From Gammaproteobacteria bacterium (lineage in GTDB: Bacteria; Pseudomonadota; Gammaproteobacteria; Burkholderiales; Rhodocyclaceae), in assembly GCA_018828385.1 (NCBI GenBank), contig JAHJVE010000003.1, forward strand, positions 1 through 64,000: DNA of 64,000 nucleotides, read 5' to 3'. The position numbers were made by a program, and so were the translations under genes. Below, piece after piece: positions 52,782 to 59,557 of the stretch. Numbering within the stretch: the first letter of the stretch is position 1; each line of letters starts with the position of its first letter. The notes under the pieces were generated by a model. That model was not told the DNA's origin. It did no database searches and worked only from the letters and a program-made list of their open reading frames with translations.

Positions 52782-53537
52782 ATGATTAAAGTTGGACTGG
52801 TGGGTTATGGCAAAGCGGGCAAGGCTGTGGCCAGCGTATTGGCGCAGGATGAGCGATTCGAGTTGTGCTGGATCGCCCGACGTTCGAACAAGCCGACGGC
52901 AACCGAAATCCCGGTGACGCGCCTCGACAAGGCGACATTTCCCGACTGGCTGGCGTCGCATCCGGTCGATGCCGTGGTGGATTTTTCCGACAGCGAGGCC
53001 GTTCTTGAATACGGCGAAGCCATCCGTCAGCGCGGACTCATGCTGGTCAGCGCCATTTCCAGCTATTCGCCGGAAACGCTGGACTACATCCGCGAGCTGG
53101 GCCGGGACATCCGCGTCATGAGTTCGCCCAACATCACGCTGGGCATCAATTTCCTCATGCTGGCCGCCCGCCTTCTGCGCAGCATCGCGCCGTTTGCCGA
53201 TGTCGGCATCGTCGAACAGCACTTCCGCGACAAGAGCGAGGTTTCCGGCACGGCAAAACGCATCGCCAAAACGCTGGAGGTCGATGAAGAGGAAATCACC
53301 TCGCTACGCCTGGGCGGCATCATTGGCCACCATGAAGTCATTTTCGGCTTCCCGCATCAAACCGTGCGCATGATCCACGACTCGATCCGGCGCGAGGCAT
53401 TTGGTACCGGGGCTGCATTTGCGCTGAGCCTGCTCGCCACTCGCCCGGCCGGCTACTATTCCTACGAGGAATTGCTACTCGACATGATGCGCCAGGAACT
53501 GCAACGCCATGGGGAACAACAGCCCGTCGATGCTTGA
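52782..53537 (+). CDS. DapB-like dihydrodipicolinate reductase family protein
   Basis: A 251-aa NAD(P)-binding protein: Rossmann GLVGYGKAGKAVA (5-17), then a DapB_C-like domain. Where DapB has two histidines (EAHHRHK...SGTA), this has EQHFRDKSEVSGTA (145-158): His147 and Lys151 remain and the second His is Phe148. It is therefore probably a paralogue acting on a different imine or cyclic substrate. GGGGAG precedes the start. It overlaps the antiporter gene by 8 bases. Confidence 0.82.
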   Translation: MIKVGLVGYGKAGKAVASVLAQDERFELCWIARRSNKPTATEIPVTRLDKATFPDWLASHPVDAVVDFSDSEAVLEYGEAIRQRGLMLVSAISSYSPETLDYIRELGRDIRVMSSPNITLGINFLMLAARLLRSIAPFADVGIVEQHFRDKSEVSGTAKRIAKTLEVDEEEITSLRLGGIIGHHEVIFGFPHQTVRMIHDSIRREAFGTGAAFALSLLATRPAGYYSYEELLLDMMRQELQRHGEQQPVDA

Positions 53538-54804
53538 CAGCCTGGTCGGGCTGCCGCGCTGGCTGTGGGAGGCGCTGCTCGACCGGCTGTTCTTCCTGCC
53601 GCCTTTCCCGGAGCGGATCGATTCGCTCGCCCTGTTCAGCCTGCTCTTGGTCGTCGGCCTGCTCATCGGCGAATGGCTGCACGCCCATGCCCGCTGGCCC
53701 CGGGTCATCGGCTACGTGCTGGCCGGCATCCTGTTCGGCCCCTCGTCGCTGGGCTGGATCAGCATCGAGGCCCTGGCGCAGGCGCGACCGATTGCCGATG
53801 CGGCGCTCGGCTTGCTGATGATGGAAGTCGGCCGGCGGCTCGACTTGAGCTGGCTGCGCCACAACCCGGAATTGTTGCGCAGCACCTTCGCCGACATCGC
53901 CTTGTCGTTCGCCCTGATTTTTGCCTTTGCCCTCTGGCTGGTCGGCCTGACGCCCGCCTGGGCGGCCGCCACGGCAGCGGTGACCATGGCCTCGGCGCCG
54001 GCCGTGGTCCTGCTGACCATAGAGGAGGCCAGGGCGCAGGGGCAGGTGACCGAACGCATCATCCTGCATACGGCGATCAGTTCGGCCGCTTCGTTCGTCG
54101 CTTTTGCGCTCGTCCTCGGCGTCGTTCATGCCGAATTGAGCGAGGACTGGCTGAATGCCGTCGTGCATCCGCTGTGGGTCGTTGCCGGGGCGCTCCTGGT
54201 CGGCGGCATCGGCAGCTGGCTGGCACTGAATATTGCCCACATCCTGCCCAAGCGCTCGCTGGCCCAGGTTTTCGTGCTGGTCGCCTGCGCCCTGCTCGCC
54301 GTTGGCATTGCCCGCATGCTCGCCGTGCCGGTCTTTCTGACCCTTTTCCTGATGGGCGTTCTGCTCGCTTCGCGCGACCGGCAGCAGACCTTGCGTTACA
54401 CCGCCTTGCCCGAGGGCCATTGGCTCCTCGCCATCGTGCTTTTCGTCATCGTCGGCGCTTCGTTGCCGTGGCAGGAATTCACCTGGCTGGCCGGGCTCCA
54501 GGCGCTCGGCCTGCTGCTCGTCCGCGCCGTGGCCAAAGCCGGTGCCGTGGCCTGGTCGGGCGGCAGTCTGCCCTTGCCCAAACGCCTGCTGGTCGGCGTC
54601 GGTATCCAGCCCTTGTCGGCCACGGCGGTTTTCATGGCTTACGAACTGGCCAGCCTTTATCCGGAAGTGGGCCGCTCGGCCCTGACTTTGCCCCTGTTCG
54701 CGGCTGCCATGATGGAACTTGTCGGCCCGGCCCTGTGCCGCCTGGCTCTGCGCCGGTCGGGCGAGTGCGAGAGCGGTGCGCAGGCGCGTGGAGGTATCGC
54801 ATGA
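53530..54804 (+). CDS. CPA2-type cation/proton antiporter domain protein
   Basis: A 424-aa membrane protein with about 12 helices (from IDSLALFSLLLVVGLLIGEW). RVIGYVLAGILFGPSSLG and LGLLMMEVGRRLD are the Na_H_exchanger motifs. It lacks the C-terminal TrkA-N domain of KefB/KefC. I start at the ATG at 53530 overlapping the previous stop; another at 53509 is possible. Neighbours suggest a link to gamma-glutamyl peptide or glutathione-type signals, as Kef systems are gated by glutathione adducts. That link is inference. Confidence 0.85.
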   Translation: MLDSLVGLPRWLWEALLDRLFFLPPFPERIDSLALFSLLLVVGLLIGEWLHAHARWPRVIGYVLAGILFGPSSLGWISIEALAQARPIADAALGLLMMEVGRRLDLSWLRHNPELLRSTFADIALSFALIFAFALWLVGLTPAWAAATAAVTMASAPAVVLLTIEEARAQGQVTERIILHTAISSAASFVAFALVLGVVHAELSEDWLNAVVHPLWVVAGALLVGGIGSWLALNIAHILPKRSLAQVFVLVACALLAVGIARMLAVPVFLTLFLMGVLLASRDRQQTLRYTALPEGHWLLAIVLFVIVGASLPWQEFTWLAGLQALGLLLVRAVAKAGAVAWSGGSLPLPKRLLVGVGIQPLSATAVFMAYELASLYPEVGRSALTLPLFAAAMMELVGPALCRLALRRSGECESGAQARGGIA

Positions 54805-55955
54805 ACATCCAGCCCTTGGGCGAGTTTTCCGACAGTGCGGCGTTGTCGCTGGGCGTCGAACTCGAACTGCAACTGGTATCGCGGCGGGATTTCGACCTGA
54901 CGCGCGGCGCCACCGACCTGATCGGCAGCCTGGATTACGACGGACGTTTCGGCGAGATCAAGCTGGAAATCACCGAAAGCATGATCGAAATCAGCACTCT
55001 GGCGCGGTCGACCGTAGACGGTATCGCGGCCGACCTCGGCGGACTGCGCGACACCCTGCGCCACCACTGCGAGCGCAACAACATCGCTGTCTGCGGCGGC
55101 GGTACCCACCCCTTCCATCGCTGGCCGGAACGGCGCATTTGCCCGGGCGACCGTTTCAACGACCTCTATCAGCGCTACGGCTACTTGGCCAAGCAATTCA
55201 CCGTCTTCGGCCAGCACATCCATGTCGGCTGCACCTCGGCCGACGACGCCATCTGGCTGACCCAGGCGCTCGGCGTTTATGTGCCGGCCTTCATTGCCCT
55301 TTCGGCCTCGTCGCCATTTGTCGATGGCGTGGACAGTTTTTACCAGTCGGCGCGGCTCAACGCCGTTTCGGCCTTTCCGCTGAGCGGGCAATGCCCGCCG
55401 CTGAACAGCTGGCAGGAATTCACCGAACACTTCGCCTTCCTGCAGGCCTGCGGCATTGCCCAGGGCATCAAGGACCTGTATTGGGACGTCCGCCCGAAGC
55501 CGGAATTCGGAACCGTCGAACTCCGCGTCTGCGATACGCCGCTGACCATCGAGCAGGCAACTTCGCTGGCCGCCCTGGCCCAATCCCTCGCCCGCTGGCT
55601 GCTGCGCACCCGTCCGCCGCTGGACACCGCCAAACAGGCCCATGTCGCCCGTTACAACAAATTCCAGGCTTGTCGCTATGGTCTCGAGGCGATGATTTCA
55701 GACCCCCAGGCCCTTTGTCAGACCCCCCTGAAGCAAACGCTGTCCAGCTTGCTCGAGACGATTTCCGAAGACGCCCGGGAACTGGCCTGCGAACGCTGGC
55801 TGAGTCCGCTCAAACAGGCTGTCGCCGGCCATGCAGGCGATGCCGATTGGCTCCGGGCCAGGGAAAAGCAACACGGTAATTTGAACGACGTGGTCCGCGA
55901 AGCGAGCCAACGACTGATCGGCCCGGACAGCGAAAACCAGGAGAAGACGAGATGA
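54801..55955 (+). CDS. Carboxylate-amine ligase, YbdK/GCS2 family
   Basis: A 384-aa ATP-dependent ligase: LGVELELQLV (17-26), EIKLEITESMIEI, CGGGTHPF (about 95) and QFTVFGQHIHVGC are the GCS2 motifs. YbdK has weak glutamate-cysteine ligase activity; others in the family join glutamate to different amines. GGAGG precedes the ATG, which overlaps the antiporter stop (ATGA). The stretch CGGTCGACCGTAGA at about 55003 resembles the repeat's right half but lacks the rest. Confidence 0.9.
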   Translation: MNIQPLGEFSDSAALSLGVELELQLVSRRDFDLTRGATDLIGSLDYDGRFGEIKLEITESMIEISTLARSTVDGIAADLGGLRDTLRHHCERNNIAVCGGGTHPFHRWPERRICPGDRFNDLYQRYGYLAKQFTVFGQHIHVGCTSADDAIWLTQALGVYVPAFIALSASSPFVDGVDSFYQSARLNAVSAFPLSGQCPPLNSWQEFTEHFAFLQACGIAQGIKDLYWDVRPKPEFGTVELRVCDTPLTIEQATSLAALAQSLARWLLRTRPPLDTAKQAHVARYNKFQACRYGLEAMISDPQALCQTPLKQTLSSLLETISEDARELACERWLSPLKQAVAGHAGDADWLRAREKQHGNLNDVVREASQRLIGPDSENQEKTR

Positions 55956-57202
55956 TCCACCGCTTGCCCGTAGCCCTGCTGGCGCTCTTGATCACCACGG
56001 GGGCAGGGGCGGCAGCCAGCGGCTGTGACTTCGAGCGCGTGCCGGTCGGCGACCAAAAAATCGGCGCCTGGATAGACAAGAGCAACTGGTTGTCGATTGA
56101 AAACCAGCGCCTGAGCTTGTCGGCCGGTGACGTATTCATGCCTGCATGGCGTCTGGCCCCGGGCGGCGAGGCGAAAGCGCCGGCCGCGAAGCTGCGCCCG
56201 GTTGACGATATTCAGGCGATCGACCCCTTCGACGGCCGCCGGCGGAACCTCGGATTCCTGCTCGACAGCCGTCTTTATGCCGATGGCCTCGTCGTGCTGC
56301 GCAACGGCCGGGTCGTCGCCGAACGCTATCGCAACGGGCTGGCGCCTGACCAGCCGAGGCTCCTGCTCGAGGCCAGCCGCCCACTGCTCAATCTGCTCGG
56401 CGCCATGAGCGTCAGCGAAGGCAAAATGGCCGCCGAAAGGTCGGTTGTTCGTTATCTGCCCGACATGGCCGCTTCAACCGGGCTGCGCAAGATTTCGGTC
56501 CAGCGTCTGCTCGAGAACAAGGAATATCACGTCTGGACGCCGGAGGAAATCGAGGCCTGGCGCCGCGCCGGCGGGTGGACGACGAATCAGGCCGACAACA
56601 GCATCCGCGCCTGGCTTTCCGCGCCCGGGCGCTGGGACAAAACCCTGACCGAACGGCAGGCTCCGCTATTCGGCGCCTCGCCCGACGACGACTTGCTGGC
56701 CTGGACCCTGGCTGAGGGGAACGCCATGCCACTGTCCCGCCTGTTCTGCGAACAACTGCTGAGCCGAGCCAAACCCGAGCACGCCGTGCTCTGGCTCAGC
56801 GACGCCCAAGGCGTCGAACTGGCCTCGGGGCTGGGGTTGTCCCTGCGGGATTTCGCCAAACTCGGCCAACTCCTCGTCGAGGCCCGCAGCAGTCGCAGCG
56901 GCGGCCGTATCCCCCGGTGGTTCGTCGAAACCCTGCTCGCCTCATCGGGCCTGCGCTCGGCCGAAATCGACGGGCTCGCCAAAGGCAGCGAGCCGCGCTA
57001 CGGCTTCGTCCATCTGGGCGGGGCACGGAATCGGGTCGCCCTGATCGGCGCCCATGGGACGAGCCTGTATCTCGATTTCGACAAACGCCTGGTCATCGCC
57101 CTGTACGCCACCCGCCCCGGGGATAACTCGGCCGGAACCCTGGCTCTGCTCGAACAGACATGGAAAGCCATAGGCCGGGCTGTCGTCGCGCCGGGCAAGT
57201 GA
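55952..57202 (+). CDS. Secreted serine beta-lactamase-like protein, probably inactive
   Basis: A 416-aa exported protein (signal peptide PVALLALLITTGAGAAAS) with the fold of class C beta-lactamase-like hydrolases: ADGLVVLRNGRVVAERYRNG, then the helix that should carry SxxK, and a C-terminal RYGFVHLGG...GAHGTSLYLDF region like the HxG strand. At the nucleophile it reads EASRPLLN (S142-R-P-L145): the general-base Lys is Leu. It may bind rather than hydrolyse. Overlaps the ligase gene by 4 bases; last gene of the cluster. Confidence 0.75.
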   Translation: MIHRLPVALLALLITTGAGAAASGCDFERVPVGDQKIGAWIDKSNWLSIENQRLSLSAGDVFMPAWRLAPGGEAKAPAAKLRPVDDIQAIDPFDGRRRNLGFLLDSRLYADGLVVLRNGRVVAERYRNGLAPDQPRLLLEASRPLLNLLGAMSVSEGKMAAERSVVRYLPDMAASTGLRKISVQRLLENKEYHVWTPEEIEAWRRAGGWTTNQADNSIRAWLSAPGRWDKTLTERQAPLFGASPDDDLLAWTLAEGNAMPLSRLFCEQLLSRAKPEHAVLWLSDAQGVELASGLGLSLRDFAKLGQLLVEARSSRSGGRIPRWFVETLLASSGLRSAEIDGLAKGSEPRYGFVHLGGARNRVALIGAHGTSLYLDFDKRLVIALYATRPGDNSAGTLALLEQTWKAIGRAVVAPGK

Positions 57203-57276
57203 GCGACAGGCAATTTGCGATGCCTTGGCTGTCGATTTTTCGGGGGCGGCCAGGTGAATGCCATGGTCAACCTGGC

Positions 57277-57318
57277 TTGCTACGGTCAACCGGAAAAAAT
57301 GGCCAAAATTGAAATCGG
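57277..57318 (-). repeat. Interspersed repeat, copy 14 (reverse)
   Basis: + strand GCTTGCTACGGTCAACCGG, then AAAAAATGGCCAAAATTG and AAATCGGG. Nearly identical to copy 13. It follows the serine-hydrolase-like gene by 75 bases. Confidence 0.94.
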
Positions 57319-57693
57319 GAATTTGTTGTTAAGCTTCGCGCGGGCTGGCGATCAATCCGGTTGTCGCCTCGTTTTGAATGGCGGGTGTGCAGCCGAAAGC
57401 AGTTCCCAAACGTTTCAAGCCATGGCTTATCGTCCGCGTCCCTGGCTACTCTCGTCAGCGTTATCAGGTTTCCGTTGTTGCCCCGAGTGCTATCTTGATT
57501 CGGCAGGACGAGGGCTGGACTTGTCCTCTCTTGGCGGTTTAGCACGTTGCTCGTTCAGTTCCGCCTGCTCGCGCATGTTCGGCTCGCGCTGAGGCTGTGG
57601 ATTGGTACGCAGCGCCATAGCTCTTAATTCCGGGACTTGGACTACACTTCGGAGTAAATCGACGTCCATTTCGATGTTAATAATATTATTTAA
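57319..57693. other. Intergenic region with no confident gene
   Basis: A minus-strand frame (57490-57703, 71 codons beginning MFQLNNIINIEMDVDLL) is open and proline/glutamine-rich at its end, but has no ribosome site and an A/T-rich start; I do not call it. The stretch TTAATAATATTATTTAATT near 57676-57695 is strikingly A/T-rich and may hold a promoter for the downstream genes. Confidence 0.4.
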
Positions 57694-57936
57694 TTGAAAC
57701 ATATGGTTGTGTGTATTGTTGGTCTTTGTGGCGGCTACCCGGCGCCGACAGTGAGTCGGCATCGCCATGACGCCGCTCTGTTTGGCGAGCCGGAGTGGTT
57801 GCACGAAATCATCTGCGCCGTGCGCGCCATCGCGCCGGCCCATATCCCGTTTACTGCCAAGATGCGCCTTGGCATTGACAACAATCAGGCGCTGGTCGCC
57901 GAGGGCTTGCTGACGCCGGAACGGCTGGCAGCGTGA
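57694..57936 (+). pseudogene. Remnant of a tRNA-dihydrouridine synthase (DusC-like)
   Basis: The 80-codon frame contains YPAPTVSRHRHDAAL and then VRAIAPAHIPFTAKMRLGID, matching the middle of Dus proteins (GCPAPTVNR...GAALL; PVTVKMRLG). Full-length Dus is about 310 aa. Here both the FMN barrel start and the C-terminal half are missing, and the catalytic Cys of GCP is Tyr. It ends TGATG with the TrmB-like start, so the remnant may still be translated and coupled to it. Confidence 0.75.
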
Positions 57937-58613
57937 TGGACGAACCCGTGTCAGGCAACTCGCGCTTCATTTCCAGCGCCCAGGAAGGGCCGCACCGCGA
58001 CCTCGAGGCCCTTGTTCGCCGCCATATGGCGCACCCGTTCAGGAAGCCGGTTGCCGATTACAACCGCTATGCCTTCGCGCTGGCGCTGGCGGCGCGTGAG
58101 GCGTGGAATCCGTCGGCGCCGCTCATTCTCGATGCCGGCTGTGGCGTTGGCTGGAGCACGCAGCGCATGGCCGAAAGCTTTCCCGATCATTTCGTTTTTG
58201 GCGTCGATCAGTCGGTCGACCGTATCAATCGTGGCAAACCCTTGCCGATGCCGGCCAATGCCCTGCTGATCCGGGCCGATGTGGTCGATTTCTGGCGCCT
58301 GCTGGCCGACAGCGGGATGCGTCTGGCCCGCCATTACAACCTCTATCCCAACCCGTGGCCGAAAATCGGCCATCTGGCCCGGCGCTGGCAGGGCCACGCG
58401 GTGTTTCCGGTGTGGCGCGAACTGGGCGGCGAAGTCGAATGCCGCAGCAACTGGCGCATCTACATCGAGGAAATGGCCCAGGCGCTGAGCCTGCTCAGCG
58501 GCCAGCCGGTGGTCGCCGAACCGTGGCAGACGGCCGAACCGATGACGCCCTTCGAGAAAAAGTACCTCGCCTCCGGCCACGCGTTGTGGCGCTGCCGGGT
58601 CAGCCTGCCATGA
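57936..58613 (+). CDS. TrmB-like tRNA (guanine-N7) methyltransferase paralogue
   Basis: A 225-aa class I SAM methyltransferase: SAM loop LDAGCGVGWST (65-75), GVDQSVDRIN acidic strand, then NLYPNPWPKIGH (135-146), the TrmB LFPDPWPKxxH motif. It differs enough (Y for F, N for D) to suspect a divergent paralogue of housekeeping TrmB. Start ATG overlaps the Dus remnant stop; the stop overlaps the next gene (ATGA). Confidence 0.85.
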   Translation: MDEPVSGNSRFISSAQEGPHRDLEALVRRHMAHPFRKPVADYNRYAFALALAAREAWNPSAPLILDAGCGVGWSTQRMAESFPDHFVFGVDQSVDRINRGKPLPMPANALLIRADVVDFWRLLADSGMRLARHYNLYPNPWPKIGHLARRWQGHAVFPVWRELGGEVECRSNWRIYIEEMAQALSLLSGQPVVAEPWQTAEPMTPFEKKYLASGHALWRCRVSLP

Positions 58614-58930
58614 ACGTCTGCCAGACCTGTGGCGCCTGCTGCGCGAGCTTTCGTGTCGATTTCCATCCGGCCGAGCTGGCCGGTGGCGCTTTTGCCTGGG
58701 GGCAGGGTGTGCCGGTCGACCTGACGGTACCCGTCACCCCGGCCGTCGTCCGTCTGTGTGGCACCGACGCCAGCCCGCCACGTTGCGTGGCGTTGGCCGG
58801 GGAGCTTGGCGTGGCGGTGCAATGCACGATTTACGATGTTCGGCCATCGCCCTGTCGGGAGTTCGACACTGAACACGCTGCCTGCAATCAGGCCCGCAAG
58901 CGCCAGGGCTTGCCGCCGCTGCCGAAATAG
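58610..58930 (+). CDS. Short YkgJ-type cysteine cluster protein
   Basis: A 106-aa protein: NVCQTCGACCASFRVDF (CxxCGxCC, residues 4-11), RCVAL, CTIYDVRPSPCREF and a final Cys. This is the minimal YkgJ/UPF0153 layout of up to eight metal-binding cysteines. The longer open frame upstream lies inside trmB in another register and is not real; the ATG at 58610 overlaps the trmB stop. Function unknown; coupling to a tRNA methyltransferase is notable. Confidence 0.87.
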   Translation: MNVCQTCGACCASFRVDFHPAELAGGAFAWGQGVPVDLTVPVTPAVVRLCGTDASPPRCVALAGELGVAVQCTIYDVRPSPCREFDTEHAACNQARKRQGLPPLPK

Positions 58931-58948
58931 CGGCGGCCTGGCGGCCGC

Positions 58949-59362
58949 TTAGCTGCGGCCGATGGCCGTTTCGGTCTGATGGGTGATTTCGGTGGCTGTT
59001 GCCGAATCGACCGTCAACCCGCTTTCGCTGCGGGCCACCGTGCGCATGAGAGTGGTGCTCGGGGTGACGACTTCAAGTTCGATCTCGATGTTGCGCCCCC
59101 CGGCGCTGGCCGTGATGCGTTGGCCAAGTTCTGTTTTTTCGGTGGCCTCCGGCTTGATCGACATTTTCTTCAAGGCGGTCAGCACGGCAACGCGCACGCG
59201 GCGGAGCGGTGCGGTGAAGGTCCGCGAGGCCTGACCGTTGACGTGATGGGAAAAGATGGCGCTGGCGCCGAGGCCTGCTGCAGAAATGATCACGGGAGCA
59301 CATCCCGACGTGACCGAGGCGATGCCGATGATCAGGAGCGCAGCGGAGATTTTTCGATACAT
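58949..59362 (-). CDS. DUF3568-like lipoprotein
   Basis: A 137-aa lipoprotein: signal YRKISAALLIIGIASVTSGC (lipobox TSGC, Cys about 20), then a small alpha/beta domain (RRVRVAVLTALKKMSIKPEAT, RNIEIELEVVTP) typical of DUF3568. Likely anchored in the outer or inner membrane facing the periplasm; function unknown. Start at 59362 chosen over an upstream in-frame ATG because the signal begins there. Convergent with the cysteine-cluster gene; a GC-rich hairpin lies between. Confidence 0.8.
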   Translation of the reverse strand: MYRKISAALLIIGIASVTSGCAPVIISAAGLGASAIFSHHVNGQASRTFTAPLRRVRVAVLTALKKMSIKPEATEKTELGQRITASAGGRNIEIELEVVTPSTTLMRTVARSESGLTVDSATATEITHQTETAIGRS

Positions 59363-59557
59363 GGGGTCACCCCGGAAAATTGTGCGAGATGATTTTACGT
59401 CCAACCTGGAATGTGGCGTGGGTTTTTTTTACACGCAATCCGGCGATTGTTATCCCCGTTCTGGTCGGACAAGGCTGTGGATAAGCTCGGGACAAGCCTG
59501 GCAAGCTCATGAGCTGTAACGGCTTTTACGCGTTGCCTAATTAATGGGCAATAAACG

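Noticed and set aside
54996..55012. CGGTCGACCGTAGA inside the YbdK/GCS2 ligase gene as another repeat copy
   Set aside because: Only the right-end palindrome matches, for 13 bases; the T-rich half is absent. Treated as chance or at most a very decayed copy.
57490..57703. 71-codon minus-strand ORF as a gene
   Set aside because: No ribosome site, odd A/T-rich start, no recognisable features.
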